This document shows positions 42,556 to 51,246 of a stretch of DNA of 64,000 nucleotides, piece by piece. Made by a program: the position numbers and the translations under genes. Each line of letters opens with the position of its first letter. The first letter of the stretch is position 1. Under the pieces are notes generated by a model, which had not been told where the DNA came from, did no database searches, and saw nothing but the letters and a program-made list of their open reading frames with translations. Source of the DNA: RGIG2041 sp045578865 (GTDB lineage Bacteria > Bacillota > Clostridia > UBA1381 > UMGS1253); the NCBI GenBank assembly GCA_045578865.1, contig JAZNLB010000005.1, positions 62,001 through 126,000 of the forward strand, written 5' to 3'.

Positions 42556-43824
42556 CTAAAATCTGTGCATATCCACAATCACAAGTTCCGGCGCATTGTT
42601 CATTCGTAAAAGATTGTGATTGTCCAGCCCGCTGCTGACCAGAAGCGGTCTGCCCGATACCTCATACCTGCCGTACACATAAGCGCCGCTGCGCTCCGGC
42701 AAAAAGCCGCCTTCTTTGGTATAGAGCGGTCCGACCATCGGCAGGCGAATGATGCCGCCGTGCGTGTGTCCGCTCAAAAGCACATCGCCCCAGTAGTCTG
42801 TTTCATAGACTTCATACACCAGCGGCTCATGCATTACCGTAATTTTGATGTTGCCAGGATTTTCATACAGATATCGCTCATAACTTTCGCCCGCATACGA
42901 CCAAAACGCAGACGGGTTAGAGGTCAGCACGCCGTAAATATCCACCTGCGTTCTGCCGACGGTTACGGTTGCAGTCTCATTTTTAAGCACCTGCACACCC
43001 ACCTCGGCAAGTGCCAGCTGCAGTTCGTCTTTTTGCTCGCGCACCTTGGTTGCATCACGATTTGTATTATCAAAACCATATCGGGCATCGAGCGCCTCCT
43101 GCGACATAGACGGTCCGTAATAGCGCTCCACTTCATTGTTGCCGTATATGTAGTATGACGGCGCTACCTCGGCAAGCGCCTTGCAAAGTTGCAGCGTCGC
43201 ATCCAAAGATGGAGCAGCTACATCCAGGCAATCACCGGTATATAAAATGATATCCGGCTTTAATTTCTTTGCGCGGTCAATAAGCTTTACATTGTCTTTT
43301 CCATAGGCTGCATTGTGCAAATCGGAAATTTGCAGCACACGCACCTTGTCGTTCGTCTTTAAACTGCTGACATTGTAAAATGTTTCTTTAAAATTGCGGT
43401 TGGTCAGATAGTTTGCACCCACCACCAGCACGCCGAGCATAATCGCCAGAAAAACAAGACCAAGCACAATCAGTTTCGCCGCACGCAGATTTTTTTCTTT
43501 GCGCGGGTGCGACTGCAACGATTGCGTGCGCTGTCTTTGCACCTTCGCACGCTTGCGCGCATACAGTTTTACCGCAACTTCTCGACCGAGCACCGTACAA
43601 ACATGTACGCGAAGAGTGTCTTTATATGCCTTTAAAAAGCCTCGCAAAGGCTGTGTTCCGTAATAACCGATAACAACCTTTTTTTCCTCTATACTTTCAA
43701 ACACAAAATGTTCTACCCACTGTGCATAATCTTGTGCAGGCAAAATTTCCTGCAAATGTGCTTTGATGCGTGCCCCGGGCGTATCAAAGCACTCCGGTGC
43801 GGTAATCAGCGTATTATTTTCCAT
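42556..43824 (-). CDS. Membrane-anchored metallophosphoesterase with DnaA-domain-I-like N-terminus
   Basis: The 422-residue protein has three parts. Residues about 17-88 (IKAHLQEILPAQDYAQWVEHF, then GFLKAYKD and LGREVAVKLY) follow the pattern of the DnaA N-terminal domain. A basic linker and a membrane helix (about 116-138) come next. The remainder is a YkuE/YaeI-type calcineurin-like phosphoesterase with ISDLHN, YTGDCLD, YGNNEVE, an isolated catalytic His in VMHEPL, and LLSGHTHGG. Family members act outside the membrane on lipid or nucleotide phosphates. The start follows GGGAGGG by 7 nt and overlaps the upstream GT4 gene by 11 bases. Confidence 0.8.
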   Translation of the reverse strand: MENNTLITAPECFDTPGARIKAHLQEILPAQDYAQWVEHFVFESIEEKKVVIGYYGTQPLRGFLKAYKDTLRVHVCTVLGREVAVKLYARKRAKVQRQRTQSLQSHPRKEKNLRAAKLIVLGLVFLAIMLGVLVVGANYLTNRNFKETFYNVSSLKTNDKVRVLQISDLHNAAYGKDNVKLIDRAKKLKPDIILYTGDCLDVAAPSLDATLQLCKALAEVAPSYYIYGNNEVERYYGPSMSQEALDARYGFDNTNRDATKVREQKDELQLALAEVGVQVLKNETATVTVGRTQVDIYGVLTSNPSAFWSYAGESYERYLYENPGNIKITVMHEPLVYEVYETDYWGDVLLSGHTHGGIIRLPMVGPLYTKEGGFLPERSGAYVYGRYEVSGRPLLVSSGLDNHNLLRMNNAPELVIVDMHRF

Positions 43825-44965
43825 GCAAACGCCCTCCCTTATTTTCAAGCGCCTTTTCATACAGCGCAAGTGTAGCATCGGCTATATCCGGCCAGCGATA
43901 TTCCTGCACAACGCTGTCGGCCTCTTTTTGCAAATTGTGCACCATTTCGGCATCCTCGCAAAGTTGCGATAATTTTTCAGCCAAATCACGCACATCACTT
44001 TTATGAAAGTATACCACTTTGTCGCGCGCCACCGAAACATTTTCCGGAATATCGGAGCAAAGTACCGCAGCCTCATAGGAAAGTGCCTCCAAAAGACTTA
44101 AAGACATCCCCTCCAAATCGGACGGCTGACAGATAAGATAGGCGTTCGTGTACATCTCACAAAGCACATCGCCCGAAATAAAGCCTGTAAACAAAATGTT
44201 CGGATTGTCTTTTGCTTTTTCTTTGAGCATTGCCACATACGAATCGGTATCGCTCGTATCTCCGACAATGACCAGTTTTTTGTCCGTCTGAATACTGTTG
44301 TAGGCATCTATCAGATAATGCACGCCTTTTTCTGCCGTTAAGCGGCAAACCATGCAAATATAGTCCTCTTTATGCAAACCGTACAATTCGGTAATACGCT
44401 TCTCCGCCTTACGCATGGGTTTTTCAATGCCATTATGAATGAGCGTGCAGTCGCGGTTGTAGGTTTTTTTAAAATATTTTCTTGCACTTTCACTTAAAAC
44501 AATAATCTCATCGGCATATTTTGCCATCACGCGTTCGCCGAATTTGATGTACGCCGCGCCAAACCCCTTTCCCCACTTTTCGCGCTGCCAGTCCAGACCG
44601 TGCACAGTAGCAATACATGTTTTGCCAAACAGTTTCGGAATCCACATTGCCGCACAGGGACCTTCCGCATGAAAATGCACGATGTCGTAGCGACCGAGCG
44701 CAGCCCGAAAGGCCGCCGTAAACGAAGCGAGCATCGCCGCAATTCCTTTAAACTTCAGCGTGGGCGCTGTTTTCAAGCGCACGCCCTTATAAGTGTTGTT
44801 TTGCACCATGTCCAGATATTCATTTTCCACCTTGTCTACAGAGCGGTTGTAGCATGTGATGCGTGCACCGCGCTCGACCAATAGCGGACAAAGCATCGTC
44901 AACACCTTTTCAATACCGCCGCGGCGCGACGGTATGACTTTATGCCCAAGCATTGCAACTCTCAT
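43814..44965 (-). CDS. GT4-family glycosyltransferase (rhamnosyltransferase-like)
   Basis: The 383-residue GT-B enzyme begins MLGHKVIPSRRGGIEKVLTML, an N-terminal form seen in the DUF1972/rhamnosyltransferase group. It has FHAEGPCAAMWIPKLFGK, ATVHGLDWQREKWGK and the donor motif PSDLEGMSLSLLEALSYEAAVL. It directly follows the initiating sugar transferase gene and so may add the second sugar of the repeat unit; that is inference. Confidence 0.85.
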   Translation of the reverse strand: MRVAMLGHKVIPSRRGGIEKVLTMLCPLLVERGARITCYNRSVDKVENEYLDMVQNNTYKGVRLKTAPTLKFKGIAAMLASFTAAFRAALGRYDIVHFHAEGPCAAMWIPKLFGKTCIATVHGLDWQREKWGKGFGAAYIKFGERVMAKYADEIIVLSESARKYFKKTYNRDCTLIHNGIEKPMRKAEKRITELYGLHKEDYICMVCRLTAEKGVHYLIDAYNSIQTDKKLVIVGDTSDTDSYVAMLKEKAKDNPNILFTGFISGDVLCEMYTNAYLICQPSDLEGMSLSLLEALSYEAAVLCSDIPENVSVARDKVVYFHKSDVRDLAEKLSQLCEDAEMVHNLQKEADSVVQEYRWPDIADATLALYEKALENKGGRLHGK

Positions 44966-44974
44966 AAAATTCTC

Positions 44975-45655
44975 CTATCTTCCCGTTGCCGTCAACATGA
45001 CAATCGGCGTTTTCAACATAATGAGCAAATCGCCCGGGAATGTACGATTTTGTATGTAATCCAAATCCATCTCCACCCATTGTTCAAAGGGGATGTCGTT
45101 TCTGTTTTTGGAAATCTGCCATGTGCAGGTGATGCCCGGGGTCACATGCAGGCGCAAGCGCTGATAATCCGTGTAGTGCACCACCTCGCGCGGCAGCGGC
45201 GGGCGTGGCCCGACCAAAGTCATATCCCCACGAAGTACATTGATAAACTGCATCAGTTCATCGAGCGATACCTTACGCAAAAACTTGCCCACGCGCGTAA
45301 TTCTCGGGTCTTCTTTCATTTTAAACACCGGTCCGTCCATCTCGTTGTCCTTGGCAAGTTGTTCAATCATTGCATCTGCATTGGCGCGCATGGTGCGGAA
45401 TTTAAGCATCTCAAACTCCTCGCCGTGCCTGCCGACACGCACCTGCTTGTAAATCGGACCTGCGCTCGGGTCGTCGATGACAATCACCAGCGCAATAATG
45501 AGCATCCACGGCAGAAAAAACAACAAAATCAGCGTTGCAAAAAAGATGTCGAACAGTCTCTTTTTCTTCCAGTATGTGCTGTAAGAATTGGCAATCATCG
45601 CCTCCAGGCGCGCTCTTGTTTTCGCATCTACCTTCTGTGTATCCAAATGTGGCAT
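44975..45655 (-). CDS. Initiating polyprenyl-phosphate sugar-phosphate transferase (bacterial sugar transferase)
   Basis: The 226-residue monotopic phosphoglycosyltransferase has one N-terminal membrane segment (KRLFDIFFATLILLFFLPW...), then PIYKQVRVGRHGEEFEMLKFRTM, the catalytic region DELMQFINVLRGDMTLVGPRPPL and the C-terminal PGITCTWQI. It transfers a hexose 1-phosphate from a UDP-sugar to undecaprenyl phosphate and so starts each repeat unit. It is the catalytic half only; the extra N-terminal helices of WbaP/WcaJ are missing, as in many Gram-positive enzymes. Confidence 0.93.
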   Translation of the reverse strand: MPHLDTQKVDAKTRARLEAMIANSYSTYWKKKRLFDIFFATLILLFFLPWMLIIALVIVIDDPSAGPIYKQVRVGRHGEEFEMLKFRTMRANADAMIEQLAKDNEMDGPVFKMKEDPRITRVGKFLRKVSLDELMQFINVLRGDMTLVGPRPPLPREVVHYTDYQRLRLHVTPGITCTWQISKNRNDIPFEQWVEMDLDYIQNRTFPGDLLIMLKTPIVMLTATGR

Positions 45656-46516
45656 TTAAAATCCTTCTTTCTGTACCTTCTTTAACTGCAGCGCCGTCAA
45701 AAATTCCTCACTTCTGTCCGGCGAAGTATAAAACTTTTTAAAACTTTTTGCACTGCTTTTCCACACGATGTCCTGCGTGGCGCATCCGCCCGGATGCAAA
45801 AGCACCTCTATGTCCATCCCCTTGCGTGCGGCAAGGCGCAAATAGTGCGGCAAAATCTTTTGCACGCGCAAGGCGTCCATTCTGCCCGAAAACAAAACCC
45901 CCATAAAGAGCGCCGATGTAATATCGCTCTTTACAAGTGCTTTGCGGTTACGCAATCCCAACACTTTCAAAAGCCAGTGTTTTAGCAGCCCTGACGGTGT
46001 GTATGTAAAGAAAAGCGACGGTGTCTTTAAATACGGCATGAGCGGTTCTGCCGGAAAGCGCAGATAACGCACGGGAATTTGGTTTTCTTCAATCACGCGC
46101 AGAAGCACCCGAAAAATGAGCGGAATCATATGCACATGCTGATGACTGTCTATCCGCACCGGCGCATTCGGCGGCAACAGGGTTCGCACATGGGCAATCT
46201 GCGCCGAAAGCTCGGCATACAACGCGCACTCCATCTGTTTGCGCGCGGTCGAAAGCGACAAGAAAAGCAAGCCGACAAAATCGTATTTAAAATTGCCCTG
46301 CGGCGTTGTCAGTACATCCGCATCTTCACAAAGCGGCCTGCCCTCCGACAGGTTTAAGTGCACCGAATAACAAACCTTGTCGGTTTCGGGCAAAGTCTCG
46401 GCCCGCCCATTGGCAAATACGCTGATTTTGTTTATCGCACCTTCGCTTACACCGCGCAGAATCTGCACATCGGAGACGGGCGACAAACCATAATCGTCTG
46501 CACAAATATAAAGCAT
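45656..46516 (-). CDS. ChbG/HpnK (YdjC-like) carbohydrate deacetylase
   Basis: The 286-residue protein has the family metal motifs CADDYGLSPVSD near the start, SVHLNLSEGRP and IDSHQHVHMIP. Known members remove N-acetyl groups from chitobiose or hopanoid glycans. In this locus it probably deacetylates an amino sugar of the repeat unit or its precursor. It lies directly against the sugar transferase gene, and GAGGTG is found before the ATG. Confidence 0.87.
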   Translation of the reverse strand: MLYICADDYGLSPVSDVQILRGVSEGAINKISVFANGRAETLPETDKVCYSVHLNLSEGRPLCEDADVLTTPQGNFKYDFVGLLFLSLSTARKQMECALYAELSAQIAHVRTLLPPNAPVRIDSHQHVHMIPLIFRVLLRVIEENQIPVRYLRFPAEPLMPYLKTPSLFFTYTPSGLLKHWLLKVLGLRNRKALVKSDITSALFMGVLFSGRMDALRVQKILPHYLRLAARKGMDIEVLLHPGGCATQDIVWKSSAKSFKKFYTSPDRSEEFLTALQLKKVQKEGF

Positions 46517-46518
46517 TC

Positions 46519-48066
46519 TTATTTCACCTCTGCCCCCAGTTTCACAACCAAAACGCCGTCTTGCACCGCAACAGAGTTTGCCGCAGGCCAGACAGGCATC
46601 GCCTGCACGGCATCGGTCGCAAGCAACTGTTGTTTTTGTGCGCCGTACACAAAGGTATAATCGGTATTGCAGTAGTCATAAAGCGCACTGCAAAGCACGC
46701 TTTGCCCCACACTTTCATCATCAAAGCGCAGGATGTATCCGTCCGTAATTCCCGTCATGTCGGGTGGCAGGTTCGTGCTGTATGCAAGACTGTCTTTTAG
46801 TGCACCCACCACTAAAATCTGCGTGCAATCTTTTGCGCCCGATGTCTGCTCAATGCGGTCTGCAATACGCACAAGCACGCCGTAGGATTTTTCATAAGCC
46901 ATCTGCGCTTTATGGTAGCAGACATTGGCGAGCACCACCTGATTGGAAACAATAAAAAAACCGATGAGCAGTACACACCACGCTTTGGCAAGTGTCCGCT
47001 TTTTATTTTTAAACTGCAACCGCTCATAAAACAAAATAAAGAATATGTAAAAGACCACATAGCCCATTTTCATCAAATTATGGTAGTCCGCCTGTGCATT
47101 TACCAGCGCAAGCAAAGCTGCACAGGCAGGCAAAAGGACAATACACAGACAAAACAAAATGCACTTGCCTGCCGACTTATACAACCGCGCACGGATAAAG
47201 GCGTAAGCGCCAAGCAACGCCGTGAGTGCAAAAACAATACAATTCAGCACAGTATACACACTTGCGCCGTTTGAAAAATCGAAAAAGAAAGTTTGAAATC
47301 CTTTAAAAATCACATAAAAAGATGCTGCTAAATCAAGATTTGCAACCGAAACGGAAGCACGCACGCCTTGGTATTCCAGAAGGGTTGTTCCTGTCAGGCG
47401 CAAAAGTGCAAGCAAAATCAGGTAATACAAAACCATACCGCATAATCCGCAAAGCGCAAAAGCACCGGTCTTTTTCCAAATCGCACCGGTTTGCATCTGA
47501 GAAAATAGTATCGCATCGAGCAGGTACACAAGCAAAAGCATTGCCGTTACCGTAACATACGCCTGATAAATCGCAACCGAAAGCGTAATGCACACCACGC
47601 CAAGCAGATAGTGCGGCTTACTTTGCGTGATAAACAGTGCCGCCAGGCACGCAAGGAAAAATGCGATTGCATAACCATCTGCCACATAATTGTACATCAA
47701 AACCGATGTTACGCTCGGAAAGGATACCGTCAATGCACCGACGAGTGCTGCCACCGTCGTTTTTTTCAAGCCGAACATGGCAACAATACACACCGCGCCG
47801 AGCGCATGAAACAAAATCGCAAACACGCCCGACAACCATGGCAAATCGTAAAAGGAACCGGGCGCGCATACCACGCCTAAAAACCAGCGGCCGAGGGCAA
47901 GCATGTTTTGTCCGTCATGGCGAAACACAAGCGAATCCCAGTTGGGCAGCCAATTTGTAATTTTATAAAAATGCGCCAAAAAACCAACCAACAGCGCCGC
48001 TGTCAGGCACGCCGTCCAGGTTTTCGGAACACTGCGTCTTAATTTTTCAAAATATGTTTCCGGCAA
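46519..48066 (-). CDS. GtrII-like membrane glucosyltransferase-domain protein
   Basis: The protein (515 residues from the start chosen) has about 11 membrane helices and a C-terminal extracytoplasmic domain, matching the Glucosyl-transferase II (GtrII) family. An early NWDSLVFRHDGQNMLALGRWF stretch carries the acidic residues typical after the first helix. Such enzymes take sugar from a polyprenyl-phosphate donor outside the membrane and add side branches. I prefer a TTG at 48066 (GGAG 8 nt upstream, directly after the preceding stop); a GTG at 48084 without a ribosome binding site is the alternative. Confidence 0.75.
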   Translation of the reverse strand: MPETYFEKLRRSVPKTWTACLTAALLVGFLAHFYKITNWLPNWDSLVFRHDGQNMLALGRWFLGVVCAPGSFYDLPWLSGVFAILFHALGAVCIVAMFGLKKTTVAALVGALTVSFPSVTSVLMYNYVADGYAIAFFLACLAALFITQSKPHYLLGVVCITLSVAIYQAYVTVTAMLLLVYLLDAILFSQMQTGAIWKKTGAFALCGLCGMVLYYLILLALLRLTGTTLLEYQGVRASVSVANLDLAASFYVIFKGFQTFFFDFSNGASVYTVLNCIVFALTALLGAYAFIRARLYKSAGKCILFCLCIVLLPACAALLALVNAQADYHNLMKMGYVVFYIFFILFYERLQFKNKKRTLAKAWCVLLIGFFIVSNQVVLANVCYHKAQMAYEKSYGVLVRIADRIEQTSGAKDCTQILVVGALKDSLAYSTNLPPDMTGITDGYILRFDDESVGQSVLCSALYDYCNTDYTFVYGAQKQQLLATDAVQAMPVWPAANSVAVQDGVLVVKLGAEVK

Positions 48067-48068
48067 AC

Positions 48069-48803
48069 TTACCACTCCAACCACTTGAATTTATGTAAAA
48101 ACTTTCCATACAATTTGTCATAAAGACGAACGCCAATGATGCGCTTTATAAAGGTTGTCCTCTTGGAAACCCGGCTCGTCCACGAGGCGCTGTAATGATG
48201 TATGCAATATGTATTTTTCGTAATTTTCTTTCTGCCCGTATAATAATTCATAGGACAAAGATACTCGCAAGAAAGCATCTGTATGCCCATAAAGATTTGC
48301 TCCTGCTTTGTAATATCCATGCCCAATTCCGCAATCGTTTTTGTGTTTCTGTCGGGACACGGGAGCATATCGTAACTGCCGTCCTCTCGCACAAAGGAAA
48401 TATCGTTATAATCGGCAAGCAAGCTTTCTATGAGCGGATGGGCGGCAGGCGCCGCAAATCCAAGCCCCGTAGAAACAACACCCTTGTGCTCAAACCCCAT
48501 ATAGCCGCCGTTTGCAAGCAAATCGTCGAGCGGTTTTAAAACTTCCACATCGGTGTCCATATAAATGCCGCCGTATTCGTAAATCACTTTCAGGCGCACA
48601 TAGTCGCTGACAAACGCCCACTTTTTTGCCGCATACGCCTCGGCGGCATAGCGGTTTTGCGAAATATCGAAATTCTCCTCATTCCAGCAAATGATTTCAT
48701 AATCCGGACAGTATTTTTCCCAACTGCGGATGCACTTTTTCGCCAGCGGCGGCAGCGGTGCGCCGCCAAACCAACAATAGTGAATTTTTTTCGGAATACT
48801 CAT
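48069..48803 (-). CDS. GT32-type glycosyltransferase (capsular polysaccharide / Och1-like)
   Basis: The 244-residue enzyme has the DXD-containing sugar-binding region of this family: IPKKIHYCWFGGAPLP, RLKVIYEYGGIYMDTDVEVLKPLDD and later YCIHHYSASW. It acts in the cytoplasm with a nucleotide sugar donor. GGAGGTG precedes the ATG, and the gene overlaps the flippase gene by 4 bases. Confidence 0.87.
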   Translation of the reverse strand: MSIPKKIHYCWFGGAPLPPLAKKCIRSWEKYCPDYEIICWNEENFDISQNRYAAEAYAAKKWAFVSDYVRLKVIYEYGGIYMDTDVEVLKPLDDLLANGGYMGFEHKGVVSTGLGFAAPAAHPLIESLLADYNDISFVREDGSYDMLPCPDRNTKTIAELGMDITKQEQIFMGIQMLSCEYLCPMNYYTGRKKITKNTYCIHHYSASWTSRVSKRTTFIKRIIGVRLYDKLYGKFLHKFKWLEW

Positions 48804-50293
48804 TTTTCAAACACCTCCGGCAAATAGCGAAATGCGCGGCGGTTAAAAAGAAAGTTTACCGCCACATAGGCAGGCAATATCCATAAACTGTGCAGTACAC
48901 CCCGTAAAACGAGTGCGCCGAAGGAAAGGCCGGCGAATGTATCCACATAAAAAATGCACATAACCAGCGCAAACACCATGCCGTTGGTCAGCCATAGTTT
49001 ATATGTCTGCCACACGCTGCGCCCGAGCACCTTTTTATTGGCGTGGTAAATCGCCACCACCGCACGATATATAAGCGCAACCAGCGTGCCGAAAATTGCA
49101 CCACAGATGCCGAACTTCCAGATTGCAAGCACCGAAACCGTAAGGTTGATTGCCATTTCCCAGATGGCATGTGCACGCGTGTTGTCAAACTCGCCTGCGT
49201 ACTCAATGAGTTGATTGCTCGGCAACTTGGCGTTGGCCGCAAGTTGCATAAGCACAAACAGCAAAACCAGCAGCGGATTAAAATAACTGATATCCGTGAT
49301 GCCTTGTGTATACAGTTGCACCAACGGCAGCAGGAAAACCGCCATCAGCGTGTAGATAATAAAGGCAACCATGATGTAAAATGTTTCATAAACCGTGTAC
49401 ATACGGTCAAACTTTTCGCGCTCGGTAAAAAACATCTGTCCGAGTTTGAAAGATAATCCCGATACCGCACCGGTGATGAGCGCCTGCACCTGCGAAAAAA
49501 AGAAGTTGTAAATCGTGTAAACACTTGCCACGGCAAAGTCGCACATCGCAGACAAAAGCAAAATATCCGTGTTGTTAAACACCATGCCCGACAACTGATG
49601 CACCAAAACCGACTTTCTCTGCTTTGTCGCTTCGTAATCCGGTTTTGCCTTCCAGTCCAGCCACGGATAGTTTTTCTTTGCATACACATACAGATAGCCA
49701 AGTTGCACAAGTGCGATTACGCAATAGACAAGCTGAATCAGCACCAGACTGTCCGTAAGCAAAAGCACCGCAATCTTACCGAGATTGCTGAAAATCTGTA
49801 CTAGCGTTTCGGAAGTGGTGATGACATACTTTCTGCCGTCCACCTCCATCAAAATGCGATACTTCGCCTGCACAAAATAACTAAACAGAGACGGCAGGGC
49901 ATTTAAAAGCACCAATGCAAAAATCACCTGCGGCGCAAGCGGTGTCTGTATAACAAAACTGTATACCAGCGCAATGGCCAATACGATGCCCGCATAAAGC
50001 AAACCTGTTTTTTTGTAATACACATTCGTAGCCGCCAGCACCGAACTGCAAGCACCATGGTCCTGCTTGGCAACCGGTTTATAAAGTGCCTGCGTGGTCG
50101 CAAGGCCCACGCCGGCTTCCAGAAGGCACATATAGGTAAAAATCTGCTTAATGGTGGAAAGCACACCGTTAATTTCAGAGCCGAAGTTCTCCAAATAAAG
50201 GCGTGGAAGCAAAAAGCCCATCACCAGCAAGGCCACCTGATAGACAAGTCCTGAAATCATATTCTTTTTTATTCTGGTGTCCTTTTCAGGCAT
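48800..50293 (-). CDS. Wzx-type polysaccharide flippase (MOP superfamily)
   Basis: The 497-residue protein has 12-14 membrane segments and the N-terminal pattern of polysaccharide export proteins (KKNMISGLVYQVALLVMGFLLPRLYLENFG). It should move the undecaprenyl-linked repeat unit across the membrane for Wzy-dependent polymerisation. The ATG at 50293 has AGGGG about 9 nt upstream; the codons from 50323 overlap the acetyltransferase gene. One flippase and one polymerase in the locus agree with a single Wzx/Wzy pathway. Confidence 0.9.
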   Translation of the reverse strand: MPEKDTRIKKNMISGLVYQVALLVMGFLLPRLYLENFGSEINGVLSTIKQIFTYMCLLEAGVGLATTQALYKPVAKQDHGACSSVLAATNVYYKKTGLLYAGIVLAIALVYSFVIQTPLAPQVIFALVLLNALPSLFSYFVQAKYRILMEVDGRKYVITTSETLVQIFSNLGKIAVLLLTDSLVLIQLVYCVIALVQLGYLYVYAKKNYPWLDWKAKPDYEATKQRKSVLVHQLSGMVFNNTDILLLSAMCDFAVASVYTIYNFFFSQVQALITGAVSGLSFKLGQMFFTEREKFDRMYTVYETFYIMVAFIIYTLMAVFLLPLVQLYTQGITDISYFNPLLVLLFVLMQLAANAKLPSNQLIEYAGEFDNTRAHAIWEMAINLTVSVLAIWKFGICGAIFGTLVALIYRAVVAIYHANKKVLGRSVWQTYKLWLTNGMVFALVMCIFYVDTFAGLSFGALVLRGVLHSLWILPAYVAVNFLFNRRAFRYLPEVFEK

Positions 50294-50310
50294 TGCCTCT
50301 ATCCCCTTTT

Positions 50311-50856
50311 TTACTCCACACAATTTTGCAAATACCCCGCCGTTGCATTTTGTTTCGGCAAAATCTTTGCCGGATTGCCGAGCACAATACTGTGCGGCGG
50401 CACATCAAAATTCACAAAGCTCAGCGGCGCAATGAGCACATCTTCGCCAATGGTAATCTTGCCGACCACCACGGCGTTTGTGCCAATCCAGCAGTTATTT
50501 GCAATCGTCGGCACACCTTCTCTTTTGCCACGGTTTTCCCGACCGATGGTAACGCCCGTGCCCACATTGACATTTTTGCCCAGTTTTGCATCAGGATGAA
50601 TAATCACACGCCCCGTATGGCCGATGTAGAAGCCTGCGCCGATTTGCGTGCGCGCCGGAATTTGAATCCCCGTTTTATACGCACGGCGCCGGAGCAGATA
50701 TGTATACCACAACCGAAGCGGCAATATGCGTTGCGCCTGCGCTTTGCGTAAAAGCGCAATATAGGAAAGTTCCGGCGGTCGCATACATCTGTGCAAAAGC
50801 GATTCGCCCGCTTCGCCGTAGTAGCGATATAAATCTTTTTTAAATACTGTGTTCAT
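50311..50856 (-). CDS. Hexapeptide-repeat acetyltransferase (serine O-acetyltransferase-like)
   Basis: The 181-residue protein has left-handed beta-helix repeats (PARTQIGAGFYIGHTGRVIIHPDAKLGKNVNVGTGVTIG, read in parts) and a C-terminal NPAKIL segment, as in CysE-like sugar acetyltransferases. It lacks the N-terminal domain of true CysE and no cysteine genes are near. Acetylation of a sugar in the locus product is the reasonable reading. Confidence 0.82.
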   Translation of the reverse strand: MNTVFKKDLYRYYGEAGESLLHRCMRPPELSYIALLRKAQAQRILPLRLWYTYLLRRRAYKTGIQIPARTQIGAGFYIGHTGRVIIHPDAKLGKNVNVGTGVTIGRENRGKREGVPTIANNCWIGTNAVVVGKITIGEDVLIAPLSFVNFDVPPHSIVLGNPAKILPKQNATAGYLQNCVE

Positions 50857-50859
50857 AGC

Positions 50860-51246
50860 CTAAGCCTCCAAAAACAGTTTGCGTGTTACGAAATTATAAA
50901 CCGGCACAAGCACCATCGCCGCAATTTTCACGAGCAAATAATGCAAAGTAAACACCACAGCGCCCAGCCACATAATCAACTGATTGAGCAAAAGACCGCC
51001 CAGGCTTAAAAGCACAAACAATGCAAATTCACGCACACGGTTTTCCCCTTTGCTTCGGAAAACAAATTTCATGCTCAGTATGTAGTTGACAACCACCGAC
51101 ACGAAAAATCCCGCGGCGGAGGCCAAAAGCACGCTTGTATGCAAAAGTTCACAAAGCGCCGTCAGCACGCCGACATCCACCGCTGCGGCAATCACGCCAA
51201 CAACGCAAAAGCGCACCAACTGCCCTGCAAGGCGGTTAATTTTCAT
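50860..51246 (-). CDS. GtrA-family membrane protein
   Basis: The 128-residue protein has four membrane helices and the GtrA pattern: QLVRFCVVGVIAAAVDVGVL, then VVVNYILSMKFVFRSK. GtrA is thought to flip polyprenyl-phosphate-linked sugars made by GtrB for use by a GtrII-type transferase. Both partner types are found in the same operon (31255 and 46519). The start at 51246 follows GGAGG and overlaps the GGDEF gene by 11 bases. Confidence 0.87.
   Translation of the reverse strand: MKINRLAGQLVRFCVVGVIAAAVDVGVLTALCELLHTSVLLASAAGFFVSVVVNYILSMKFVFRSKGENRVREFALFVLLSLGGLLLNQLIMWLGAVVFTLHYLLVKIAAMVLVPVYNFVTRKLFLEA

Noticed and set aside
44942..45685. Open frame of 247 codons opposite the sugar transferase gene
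   Set aside because: It mirrors a strongly conserved enzyme on the other strand and has no start signals of its own.
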